Positions 51,192-58,972 of a stretch of 64,000 nt of DNA are shown here, one piece after another. This DNA comes from Rhodospirillaceae bacterium (lineage in GTDB: Bacteria; Pseudomonadota; Alphaproteobacteria; Bin65), in contig JAPPLJ010000063.1 in the NCBI GenBank assembly GCA_028819475.1, forward strand, positions 17,466 to 81,465, written 5' to 3'. Position 1 is the stretch's first letter. Each line of letters begins with the position of its first letter. A model generated the notes under the pieces. It had not been told where the DNA came from, did no database searches, and saw only the letters and a list, made by a program, of their open reading frames with translations. Both the position numbers and the translations under genes were made by a program.

Positions 51192-52031
51192 TTAGCTGCC
51201 GGGATTGAACGCGTAGTCGAACCGCTCCCGGTATTCCGCCAGTTTCACGCGGAACTCGGGCTCGGTTTGCCGGCCGGACGTGGCGTGCGGAGAGTCTTCG
51301 GAGACGGCGCTGTAGGGGAAGTCGTCAAGCCGCTGCATGCTCGGCCGGCTCGCCATACGGTCCCACCAGGCCCGGGTCAGCGGATAGGGCTCCAGCCAGA
51401 AATCGAGGAATCGGACCATCTCCAATACTTTAACGAAGGGCGCAAGATTGGTTTCCGCCAGCGTAAACCGGTCGCCCATAAGGTAGGGCCGGCCGTCGGC
51501 AAGGGCGTGCTCCATCAGTTTGAAGATCATTTCAAACGAACCGATCGCGCGCATGACGTAGGGCGAGGAAACGCCTTCCCTGATGACCGACTGCTGGCGA
51601 TAAAGCCGGTCGATGCTGGGAATGACTTTCCAGCGTTCCTCCATCTTCTCGCGCGGAACGGTCAGGCGGAATTTCGTGACGAAATTGACGACCGCCGTGG
51701 CTTCGAAGGCTCTCTCGTCAAACAGCTTGATCCACTCGTCCATGTAGTATCGTTCGGCCGGGTCGCCGGGCCTCAAAGGCGGGTCGGGCCGCAGATCGTC
51801 GATATATTTGCAGATCAGCGAGGATTCGCGGATCGGCTTGCCGTCATGAACGAGCGTCGGCACGACCCCCTGGGGATTGAGCTTGAGATATTCGGGCTGG
51901 AACTGGTCCCGGTTCATCAGGATCATTTTGCGGGGGATCCAGTCCGTAATTCCCTTCTCCGCCAGGGTGACGACAACCCGATTGGAACAGATGGAATCGG
52001 TTTCTTCGAGATAATACAACTCAAGCGTCAT
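51192..52031 (-). CDS. Glutathione S-transferase family protein
   Basis: GST-like protein of 279 residues. The thioredoxin-like N-terminal domain has LYYLEETDSICSNRVVVTLAEKG, NPQGVVPTLVHDGKPIRESSLICKYID with the cis-Pro loop (VVPTL) and the Glu-Ser pair that binds glutathione. The helical domain ends GDRFTLAETNLAPFVKVLEM. The ATG at 52031 excludes a poorly supported 26-residue extension. The last 50 residues are longer than in common GSTs. No operon partner. Confidence 0.9.
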   Translation of the reverse strand: MTLELYYLEETDSICSNRVVVTLAEKGITDWIPRKMILMNRDQFQPEYLKLNPQGVVPTLVHDGKPIRESSLICKYIDDLRPDPPLRPGDPAERYYMDEWIKLFDERAFEATAVVNFVTKFRLTVPREKMEERWKVIPSIDRLYRQQSVIREGVSSPYVMRAIGSFEMIFKLMEHALADGRPYLMGDRFTLAETNLAPFVKVLEMVRFLDFWLEPYPLTRAWWDRMASRPSMQRLDDFPYSAVSEDSPHATSGRQTEPEFRVKLAEYRERFDYAFNPGS

Positions 52032-52449
52032 ACCGGCCTCCTGCCTCGCGTGTTTTTCAAAAAAATCAACGACTTCAGCATGTGGTTCAGCGGTTGAAGC
52101 TGGCTGCATTCCGCCGTTTGCGCGACGGCGCCCAAGACGGCGTTACCGTCATCGTCGCAAAGATCGATGCAAATGGAATCGCCGGAATTCATGAGCCTGT
52201 CAACGGCGGCGGGGCCATGCACCGGCGCGGTGGAGCAACATTGCACCACGGGCACGGCGACGGCTTGGCCATGTCTCCGTTTCACGATAATCCGGTTTTG
52301 ACGCCGGCGGAATTCCTGGAACGCGTAACCGGCCGATAGCGGGCGGCGAACCCGCGGCGACGAAGAATTCTCCGGCAACCCGGAAATGATGGTACAACCG
52401 CGACCGCGGTTCGCGGGCCGCCCGCGTTGCGGACCCTTCGGGAGGCTGC
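52032..52449. other. 418-bp intergenic region without a supported gene
   Basis: Divergent gap between the GST and the Asp-box protein genes. Two short open frames (plus-strand 52082-52339, minus-strand 52028-52378) overlap each other and match no family I recognise. The AT content is higher than in flanking genes, fitting two promoters. No convincing operator was found. Confidence 0.6.
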
Positions 52450-53433
52450 ATGAACGTCACCGCCTATGCCGCGTCGGTCGGCCATTCGGTCTGGTTCAGC
52501 CACGACCTGGGCGAAAGCTGGAACCGCGCCTTCACGCCGACCGGCGGCATCTACAACGAATCCCGGGCCTGGTGCGTCGCGACCCATCCGGCCCGGCCGG
52601 GCGACGTGCTGGCGGGCACCGATCTCGGCGTCTACCGCTGGACCGTGGCGGCCGACCGCTGGGAGCATCTGCCCTCGCCCATGGACGGGCTGCACATCCT
52701 CCAGATCGGCCAGTCGCCCCACGACCCGGACGTGATCTTCGCCGGCACGCGCCCGGCGCAACTCTACCGCACGGCCGACGGCGGGCGGACCTGGCGACGC
52801 TGCGAGATCGGCAACAGCGTGGAATGCGAATTCATCAACACGCCGCGGGTGACGTCGATCCATTTCGACCCGCGCGATCCGGAGACGATCTGGGTCACCA
52901 TCGAGATCGACGGCGTGTTCGTCAGCCGCGACGGCGGGGAGACCTGGGACAAATGCATCGAAGGGCTGAAGAGCCCGGACACCCACAATCTCGTCTTCTT
53001 CGACGACGATGGCGGAGACGGCCGCACCATCCTGTGCTCGACCGAGGAAGGCCTGCACCGCAGCCGCGACGAGGGCCGCAGTTGGCAGTTCGTCGACGTG
53101 CCGGACGCGCCCTGGCCCTATTTCCGCTGCATCGCCAGGCGCACGGACAATTCCGGCGTCATGTTCCTTTCGGTCGGCGACAAGCCGTCGGGGGAACGGG
53201 GGATGCTGTTCCGCAGCCGCGACAGGGGCGAAACCTGGGACATCGTCGACCTGCCGGAGCCGCCGAACACGACGATCTGGTGGATCGCGACCAACCCGGC
53301 GGACCCGGACCTGATCTTCTTCTGCACCATTTTCGGCCAGATCTTCCGCTCGACCGACGGCGGCGAGACCTGGCTCAAAATGCGCCGGGAGCTGGGCGAA
53401 CTGCGCATGATCGCCTGGCAGCCGGCCGCCTGA
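52450..53433 (+). CDS. Asp-box (BNR) repeat beta-propeller protein, sialidase-like fold
   Basis: Protein of 327 residues built from at least five Asp-box repeats (S/T-x-D-x-G-x-T/S-W), for example RTADGGRTWRR, SRDGGETWDK, SRDEGRSWQF, SRDRGETWDI and STDGGETWLK. These sit at the turns of beta-propeller blades in sialidases and related proteins. The catalytic Arg triad of true sialidases is not evident, and there is no signal peptide. GGAGGCTGC precedes the ATG. It starts a cluster with an isochorismatase, a RidA-like protein and an unknown gene. Confidence 0.88.
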   Translation: MNVTAYAASVGHSVWFSHDLGESWNRAFTPTGGIYNESRAWCVATHPARPGDVLAGTDLGVYRWTVAADRWEHLPSPMDGLHILQIGQSPHDPDVIFAGTRPAQLYRTADGGRTWRRCEIGNSVECEFINTPRVTSIHFDPRDPETIWVTIEIDGVFVSRDGGETWDKCIEGLKSPDTHNLVFFDDDGGDGRTILCSTEEGLHRSRDEGRSWQFVDVPDAPWPYFRCIARRTDNSGVMFLSVGDKPSGERGMLFRSRDRGETWDIVDLPEPPNTTIWWIATNPADPDLIFFCTIFGQIFRSTDGGETWLKMRRELGELRMIAWQPAA

Positions 53434-53460
53434 ATTCGACATATCCCGGGGAGGGAAGCC

Positions 53461-54162
53461 ATGCCGCACAATCTGGAAATGCCGCAATACGTCATCGACC
53501 GCATCATGGCCAAGCGCGGCAAGCTGGCGGTGTTCGACCGCTTCGATCCGGCGCGCACGGCCCTGGTCGTCATCGACATGCAGAATTTCTTTGTCGCCGA
53601 GGTCGAGACCGCGATCAGCATCGTGCCCAACATCAACCGGCTGGCCGATGTCGTGCGCGACCGCGGCGGGGTCGTCGCCTGGGTGCTGCTGACCGTCGCC
53701 GAAGAGATGGGCGGCGAGAGCCAGTGGCCGATCTACCACGACTATTTCTTCACCGAGGCCAAGATGCACGCCCACAAGGATGGCCTGACCGAGGGCAGCG
53801 AGGGCCACGCACTCTATCCCGACCTGGTCGTGAAGGACGGCGACATCGTCAGCCGCAAGAACCGGTTCAGCGCCTTCATCCAGGGCGCGTCGGACCTGGA
53901 CGGGCAGCTCCGGGCCCGCGGCATCGAGAACCTGCTGGTCTGCGGCACGGCAACCAACATGTGCTGCGAATCGAGCGCCCGCGACGCCATGATGATCGGC
54001 TATCGCGCCGTCATGGTGCTCGACGGCAACGCGGCGCGCTTCGACGAGGACCATCTCGCCGGCCTGACCAGCTTCTGGCAGAGCTTCGGCGACGTCCGGA
54101 CGACCGACGACGTGATCGACAACCTGCTGCACGCGCCGGCCGCGGCGCAGGCGGCGGAATAG
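53461..54162 (+). CDS. Isochorismatase-family cysteine hydrolase
   Basis: Cysteine hydrolase of 233 residues. The catalytic triad can be read as Asp in VVIDMQNFFVA, Lys in SRKNRFSAF and Cys in TNMCCESSARDAMM. RutB, biuret hydrolase and N-carbamoyl-sarcosine amidase belong here and cleave C-N bonds of small amides or carbamates. GGGGAGGGAAGCC precedes the ATG. It lies 27 bp after the Asp-box gene and 24 bp before a RidA-like gene, which recalls the Rut-type pairing. Confidence 0.92.
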   Translation: MPHNLEMPQYVIDRIMAKRGKLAVFDRFDPARTALVVIDMQNFFVAEVETAISIVPNINRLADVVRDRGGVVAWVLLTVAEEMGGESQWPIYHDYFFTEAKMHAHKDGLTEGSEGHALYPDLVVKDGDIVSRKNRFSAFIQGASDLDGQLRARGIENLLVCGTATNMCCESSARDAMMIGYRAVMVLDGNAARFDEDHLAGLTSFWQSFGDVRTTDDVIDNLLHAPAAAQAAE

Positions 54163-54186
54163 CCGGCAGTTCGCGAGGGCGGCGGC

Positions 54187-54576
54187 ATGAGCGACATCCT
54201 GCGCATACCGGGCAACGTGCCGACCCGCAGTTGGGGCTCGGCCTGGAAGGATTTCGTCTGGGCGCTCGGCATGTCGGACGATTTCTCCCTCGACTTCGAG
54301 GAGCAGGCGAAGCGCGCCTTCGACGCCCTCGACCGCGGCCTCGCCGCCGCCGGCACGGACCGGACGCGCCTCATCAACGTGCAGGTCTATCTCTACGACA
54401 TCGGGCGCAAGGGCGAGTTCGACCGCTGGTGGGCCGACTGGATCGGCGACGAGCCGCAGCACTGGCCGATGCGCTCCTGCGTGCAGGTCACCTTCGCCGG
54501 CAACAACAAGATCGAACTGCTGGCGGTCGCCGCCCGGCCCGATCCGGACGGCGATCCGGACGGGGGCGGCGGCTAG
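54187..54576 (+). CDS. RidA family protein
   Basis: Reactive-intermediate deaminase of 129 residues. AKRAFDALDRGLAAAGTDRTRLINVQVYLYDI and RSCVQVTFAGNNKIELLAVAA are typical; the Arg of the substrate pocket is in MRSCVQV. Such proteins hydrolyse enamine/imine intermediates or aminoacrylates. Its place after the isochorismatase suggests a shared pathway. A short Asp/Pro/Gly tail (PDPDGDPDGGGG) ends the protein. Confidence 0.91.
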   Translation: MSDILRIPGNVPTRSWGSAWKDFVWALGMSDDFSLDFEEQAKRAFDALDRGLAAAGTDRTRLINVQVYLYDIGRKGEFDRWWADWIGDEPQHWPMRSCVQVTFAGNNKIELLAVAARPDPDGDPDGGGG

Positions 54577-54593
54577 CGCCGGCGACCGGCCGC

Positions 54594-55169
54594 ATGTCCA
54601 GCCATTTCGTCTACCGGCCCCACGTCCGCTCCGGCGGCAAGGTCTACACGCCGGACCTGGTCATCGAACTGGCCTGGGCGTCCTACGGCGAGGGCAAGGT
54701 CGTCGCGCTTCCGGTCGACCGGCTGACGACCGCCACCGCGATCCAGCAGCGCGGCGCGAGTCCGCACGGCATCGCGGCGATTGCACTGGTCGGCGCCGGC
54801 GACGGGCCGCTGCTCACCGTCGCCTCCCTGCATTCGGAGAGCTTTTACGCGCCGGCGCTCCTGGCCTGTGCCAAACCGATCAGCCGGCAGGCGTGGCGGT
54901 TGAAGGATGTCGCGCCGCACCTCAATCGGCTTCGGTTGCGCGGCTGGCATCTGACCGGCGGCGAGCGCCGGCCGGCGACGGAAGAACGCGCGGACCGCGT
55001 CGCGAACTTCACTGTTCTCGACGACCTGCCGCCCGATCGCGTCCTGCTCTTCGCCGCCCGCCGGGCAGGGCGGCCCCACGGCACGGCGGACGGCTTCACC
55101 GTGGAACTCGAAGACCCGGTGCGCGGCGAGACGCTGAGCCTGAGCTACACGGCCGAGAACATCGAGTAA
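54594..55169 (+). CDS. Unknown protein at the end of the isochorismatase-RidA cluster
   Basis: Protein of 191 residues, start ATG 54594, 17 bp after the RidA stop. No known motif was recognised. It is alpha/beta with a moderately hydrophobic core (PHGIAAIALVGAGDGPLLTVASLHSESF) and ends LSYTAENIE. The spacing indicates the same operon as the two preceding genes. A palindromic repeat lies just after it. Confidence 0.7.
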   Translation: MSSHFVYRPHVRSGGKVYTPDLVIELAWASYGEGKVVALPVDRLTTATAIQQRGASPHGIAAIALVGAGDGPLLTVASLHSESFYAPALLACAKPISRQAWRLKDVAPHLNRLRLRGWHLTGGERRPATEERADRVANFTVLDDLPPDRVLLFAARRAGRPHGTADGFTVELEDPVRGETLSLSYTAENIE

Positions 55170-55190
55170 GGTCGTCCGTGACCCATTCCT

Positions 55191-55310
55191 GTCATTTCGA
55201 CCGACCGAAGGGAGTGGAGAAATCTTTTCTGCTCGGTCCCCTGAACCTCACTCCGCGCAGGAAAGATATCTCCACTACGCCGCCCGGTGGGCGGCTTCGG
55301 TCGATATGAC
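55191..55310. repeat. Long imperfect inverted repeat (dispersed element)
   Basis: GTCATTTCGACCGA (55191-55204) pairs with TCGGTCGATATGAC (55297-55310) with one mismatch. Inside, GTGGAGAAATCTTT pairs with AAAGATATCTCCAC, again with one mismatch. It lies between convergent gene ends and may also terminate transcription. A partial copy is at 30306-30369. Comparable elements are widespread in alphaproteobacterial genomes. Confidence 0.75.
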
Positions 55311-55333
55311 GGAAGAGGGCTACCGCCCGGCGC

Positions 55334-56335
55334 TCAACCCCGGCGTTCCCGAAGCCGCTGCCTTGCCTCCTTCAGCGCCATCCCGGCGCCCCAGCCGGTG
55401 TCGCCGGACCGCTCAAGCGTCTCCATGATGGCGATCAGGTTGTCGTCGCGGATTCGTTCCAGCTCGCGGACCGAGAGGCCGGTGGCCTGCGCGTCGGACT
55501 GGTCCGCGATGGCGCCGATCAGCGCGTCGTCCAGCTCCGGCACATCGGTGAGCTTCGACCACGGCCAGGCGAGGCAGGGTCCGAACTGTTCGAGGAAGTG
55601 GCGCATGCCGGCCTCGCCGCCGGCCAGCCGGTAGGTCTGGAACACCCCCATCTGCGCCCAGCGCAGGCCGAAGCTGTAGCGCATGACATCGTCGATCTCT
55701 TCGACCGTCGCGACGCCGTCATGGACCAGCCACAGGGACTCGCGCCACAGCGCCTCCTGCAGCCGGTCGCCGATGAAGGCGTCGATTTCCTTGCGCACGG
55801 TCACCGGCTTCATGCCGAGCGACGCGTAGATCTCCGCGGCACGCTTAACGGAAGCGGGGTGGGTGTCGCGCCCGGCGACCAGCTCGACCAGCGGCAGCAG
55901 GTAGACCGGGTTGAACGGATGGCCGACCAGCATTCGTCCCGGGCTCCTCAAACCGCGCTGCATGTCGCTCGGCAGGAGACCGGACGTGGAGGACGCAACA
56001 AGGATGCCGGCCGGCGCCGCCGCATCGATTTCGGCCAGCACGGCGCGTTTGAGGTCCAGCCGTTCGGGCACGCTCTCCTGAACGAATCCGGCGCCGTCGA
56101 CGGCTTCCGCGACGCTGCCCGCGAAGCGCAGCGCGCCCGGCGCCGGGCGGTCGTCGCCGAACAGCCGGGCGAAGGCGCGCTCCGCGTTTTCGAGCATGGC
56201 GCCGGCCTTGCGTTCGGCGTCCGGGTCCGGATCGCAGATCGCGACGTCGATCCCGTTCAGCGCAAACCGGGCCGCCCAGCCGCCGCCGATCACCCCGCCG
56301 CCGATACAGGCGGCCCGTTCGATGCCGGCTGTCAC
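55334..56335 (-). CDS. L-carnitine 3-dehydrogenase-like 3-hydroxyacyl-CoA dehydrogenase family protein
   Basis: NAD-dependent dehydrogenase of 333 residues: CIGGGVIGGGWAARFALNG is the Rossmann motif, VQESVPERLDLKR and VASSTSGLLPSDMQ the hydroxyacyl-binding region, and VGHPFNPVYLLPLVELV has the catalytic His. The extended C-terminal part (ALWRESLWLVHDGVATVEEIDD; WAQMGVFQTYRLAGG) matches carnitine dehydrogenase. It would oxidise carnitine to 3-dehydrocarnitine. It follows a BKACE gene, the next step in the aerobic carnitine route. The betainyl-CoA thioesterase partner is not adjacent. Confidence 0.88.
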   Translation of the reverse strand: MTAGIERAACIGGGVIGGGWAARFALNGIDVAICDPDPDAERKAGAMLENAERAFARLFGDDRPAPGALRFAGSVAEAVDGAGFVQESVPERLDLKRAVLAEIDAAAPAGILVASSTSGLLPSDMQRGLRSPGRMLVGHPFNPVYLLPLVELVAGRDTHPASVKRAAEIYASLGMKPVTVRKEIDAFIGDRLQEALWRESLWLVHDGVATVEEIDDVMRYSFGLRWAQMGVFQTYRLAGGEAGMRHFLEQFGPCLAWPWSKLTDVPELDDALIGAIADQSDAQATGLSVRELERIRDDNLIAIMETLERSGDTGWGAGMALKEARQRLRERRG

Positions 56336-56380
56336 GGGACTCTCGCTGTCGCGTCCGGACGGGAGCGCCGGCTGCCCGGC

Positions 56381-57283
56381 TCAGCGCTTGCGCAGCGCGA
56401 GTTTCTCGCGCACCGCTTCGGGGCCGAGAATCCGCACGCCCATATTTTCGGCAACGCCGACCGCCCGCTTCACCAGGTCGGCGTTGGTCGCCAGCACGCC
56501 CCGGTCGAGCCAGAGATTGTCCTCCAGACCGACCCTTATGTTGCCGCCGGCGAGCAGCGCCAGCGCGACATAGGGCAGCTGGTTGCGGCCGAGCGAGAAG
56601 GCCGAGAAGGTCCAGCCTTCCGGCAGGTTGTTCACCATCGACATCAGCGTGCCGATATCGTCCGGCGCGCCCCACGGGATGCCCATGCAGAGCTGGACCA
56701 TCACCGGATCGTCGATCAGGCCCTGCCCGGCGAGCCATTTGGCGAGCACGAGATGGCCGGTGTCGAAAACCTCGATCTCCGGCCGCACGCCGAGCGCCTG
56801 CACGCGCTTCGCCATCGCCGCCAGCATGGCCGGCGTGTTGGTCATGATGTAGTCGCCCTCGCCGAAATTCATCGTGCCGCAGTCCAGCGTGCAGATCTCC
56901 GGCAGCAGCTCGGTCACATGGGCCAGCCGCTCTTCGGCGCCCGCCATGTCGGTCCCGGCTTCGGACGGCGGCAGCGGCCGGTCGGCCGGCCCGAGGGTGA
57001 GGTCGCCGCCCATGCCGGCGGTGAGGTTGAGCACGACGTCGACGCCGGACTCGCGCACCCGCTCGACGACCTCGCGGTAGAGCGCCGGGTCGCGCGCCGG
57101 CGCGCCGGTCTCCGGATCGCGGACATGGACATGGAGGATCGCCGCGCCGGCGCGCGCCGCCTCGATGCCGGCCTCGGCGATCTGCGCCGGCGTCACCGGC
57201 ACCTTGTCGGACCGCCCGGTCGTATCGCCGGCGCCGGTCAGCGCGCAGGTGATAAAGGCGTCGCGACTCGGGCTCAGCGCCAT
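56381..57283 (-). CDS. BKACE-family 3-keto acid cleavage protein (dehydrocarnitine cleavage)
   Basis: Beta-keto acid cleavage enzyme of 300 residues. [27 protein letters not shown] and [16 protein letters not shown] hold the zinc His pair, and [17 protein letters not shown] the catalytic Glu region. The family cleaves beta-keto acids with acetyl-CoA; members beside carnitine dehydrogenase split 3-dehydrocarnitine to betainyl-CoA and acetoacetate. It precedes the dehydrogenase in the same operon (45-bp gap). Confidence 0.9.
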   Translation of the reverse strand: MALSPSRDAFITCALTGAGDTTGRSDKVPVTPAQIAEAGIEAARAGAAILHVHVRDPETGAPARDPALYREVVERVRESGVDVVLNLTAGMGGDLTLGPADRPLPPSEAGTDMAGAEERLAHVTELLPEICTLDCGTMNFGEGDYIMTNTPAMLAAMAKRVQALGVRPEIEVFDTGHLVLAKWLAGQGLIDDPVMVQLCMGIPWGAPDDIGTLMSMVNNLPEGWTFSAFSLGRNQLPYVALALLAGGNIRVGLEDNLWLDRGVLATNADLVKRAVGVAENMGVRILGPEAVREKLALRKR

Positions 57284-57338
57284 GGTCGGGGTCTCTCTGC
57301 TGTGTCTGCCGGACTCTCGCCGAAATGCGCCGCACCGG

Positions 57339-57701
57339 TCACGCTTCGGTTTCCGGCGGAACCAGGCGTTCGAGTTGTGGGACGAGTCGGGGGGTGTCCT
57401 GTTTCACCGTATCCCATACCCGCGGCAGGTCGATTTTGAAACGTTCGTCCTTTAAGCAATGCTGCATCTCTACGATATCGGCCCACGGGATGCCGGGATG
57501 CGCGTCCCTGGTCTCGGTGCTGACAAGGAATGCCGCCCTCCCGACGGTCTCGACCGCCTGCAGGATTGCGTGCTGCGCCATACGGTCCTGCGCGAAGGTC
57601 TCGAACGTCAATCCGTGCGAGAAATCCACCGCGTCGCGGGCGGCCAGAAGCATATCGAGGAGCAGGGCGTCGTCACGCCGTATAGATCGTTTCGGCTGCA
57701 T
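57339..57701 (-). CDS. HepT-like (DUF86) protein with degenerate RNase motif
   Basis: Protein of 120 residues, all-helical, last gene of a three-gene operon. [20 protein letters not shown] and [37 protein letters not shown] follow the HepT pattern. The expected R-N-x-L-x-H motif after 'IPW..I..M' is replaced by Q-H-C-L-K-D, so the catalytic Arg and His seem lost. The ATG at 57701 lies inside the end of the MntA-like gene (29-bp overlap). A longer frame that starts in the MntA gene is rejected. It may be an inactive toxin or a structural partner. Confidence 0.85.
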   Translation of the reverse strand: MQPKRSIRRDDALLLDMLLAARDAVDFSHGLTFETFAQDRMAQHAILQAVETVGRAAFLVSTETRDAHPGIPWADIVEMQHCLKDERFKIDLPRVWDTVKQDTPRLVPQLERLVPPETEA

Positions 57702-57984
57702 CGAGAATTGCCTTTCGGCGAATATAGTTACGGCTGCTCTCGACACCGCGCCAACTGACGAGATCGACATTCCGTCCGAAAATGTCCCGAAGCTCTTCCT
57801 CCATCCGGTCCATGTCGAACAGCGTGTGGCGTGCAGCTTCGTCGAATCGGGCCAGAACGTCGATATCGCTGTCAGATTTGAAATCGTCCCGAAGGACAGA
57901 GCCAAACAGGGCTAGCTTCGTCACCTGCCAGCGGTCGCAGAAGGTGGCGATGCGCTCGGAGGGTATCTCGATCCGCGCGGTCAT
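57673..57984 (-). CDS. MntA-like minimal nucleotidyltransferase
   Basis: Minimal nucleotidyltransferase of 103 residues. The active-site motif GSVLRDDFKSDSDID fits GS-x10-DxD, and VDLVSW supplies the third carboxylate. MntA antitoxins add AMP to a Tyr of the HepT toxin. The start at 57984 overlaps the stop of the TIR-like gene by 4 bp (ATGA). The next gene overlaps by 29 bp, so all three proteins are translationally coupled. Confidence 0.9.
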   Translation of the reverse strand: MTARIEIPSERIATFCDRWQVTKLALFGSVLRDDFKSDSDIDVLARFDEAARHTLFDMDRMEEELRDIFGRNVDLVSWRGVESSRNYIRRKAILDAAETIYTA

Positions 57985-58793
57985 GGCCCGAAAGCCCGGT
58001 TGGCGTCGATATCGAATCCGGCGGCTTTCAATTCCTGAACGAGCTTCATCTTCCACCCGTCTGCTTCATCGAGCTTAGTATACACGACCCCATCGTAGTC
58101 CGACGGTGTTTCCACGTCGCCCTTGACTAAGGGGCAGACCCGTTCCCGGCCAAGCCGTCCGAGGAAAAATCCAAGTTCTAGAATGACATTCTGCCGTGCG
58201 CGAGGCCGAAGTTTGTCCCTGTTCTTGACAGCTGCCCCAATGTCGTCGGGAGTGAGCAGGACGACGGCGAAGCCGACATCCGCATGGTCCTCGAACTTCT
58301 CAATAATTGTACGGCCCTTATTGGGTTGTTCGTGTAAAATGACCGGCTTCAATTCCAATTTTTCAAGAAATCTTGCAACCGACTCTCTAGCCGAATCGTC
58401 GTGGCCGTGTATGACGAATACCTTCTTGATATTAGTTGTATTTGCTCTATTTTCTAAATTCCTGTTTGAATTTTCGCCTTCTTCCCAATATTCATTAACC
58501 TCATAAACCATAGATTTGAGTACGAAAGAAGCCTCCTCTAGGCCCTTAAAGTAGGCTTCCTCCCATTCTGATTTCTGGATATTACCTAAACGAATAGCTG
58601 GAAGGTAAATAATACTTTCGAAATCCTTGAGATGTGTTGAATTATCTCCGAACGTATGGATTATCGTTACCTTAGAATCTCGAAACCATTTCTTAAATTC
58701 TGGAGAGTTATGACGATATTTCGTCAGTTTTTGGATTTGATCGAGCACATTCTGCAATCGTTCAATGGCTTTGGCTTTATTTTTTTTCTCCAT
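57981..58793 (-). CDS. TIR-like nucleotide-binding domain protein (PF10137-like, Cap12-type)
   Basis: Protein of 270 residues, AT-rich compared with neighbours. A charged N-terminal part of about 115 residues is followed by a TIR-like domain: KKVFVIHGHDDSARESVARFLEKL, HEQPNKGRTIIEKFEDHADVGFAVVLLTPDDIG and ARQNVILELGFFLGRLGRERVCPL, where the Glu of LELGFF is the predicted NAD-cleaving residue. Related domains are effectors in CBASS and Pycsar defence systems. Here it is the first gene of an operon with MntA- and HepT-like genes. No cyclase of the CD-NTase type is nearby. Confidence 0.88.
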   Translation of the reverse strand: MEKKNKAKAIERLQNVLDQIQKLTKYRHNSPEFKKWFRDSKVTIIHTFGDNSTHLKDFESIIYLPAIRLGNIQKSEWEEAYFKGLEEASFVLKSMVYEVNEYWEEGENSNRNLENRANTTNIKKVFVIHGHDDSARESVARFLEKLELKPVILHEQPNKGRTIIEKFEDHADVGFAVVLLTPDDIGAAVKNRDKLRPRARQNVILELGFFLGRLGRERVCPLVKGDVETPSDYDGVVYTKLDEADGWKMKLVQELKAAGFDIDANRAFGP

Positions 58794-58972
58794 CGATCCG
58801 ACTCCACAGTTTTCCAGCTCTCAATTTCCCTGTTTCTTACGACGCTGACCGCCGCGTTCTAGTGTCCGCCTGCATCGACAGTCAAGGAGTGCTGCCTTGT
58901 AGACCATGCCGGGCCGGTCGACAAATGTCCGGCTGCGATCGATGCCAGCCGGACGCTGCGTTGTCTCCGGCC

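Noticed and set aside
52082..52378. Two small overlapping open frames in the GST/Asp-box gap
   Set aside because: Neither has a good start, motif or codon pattern, and they overlap each other on opposite strands.
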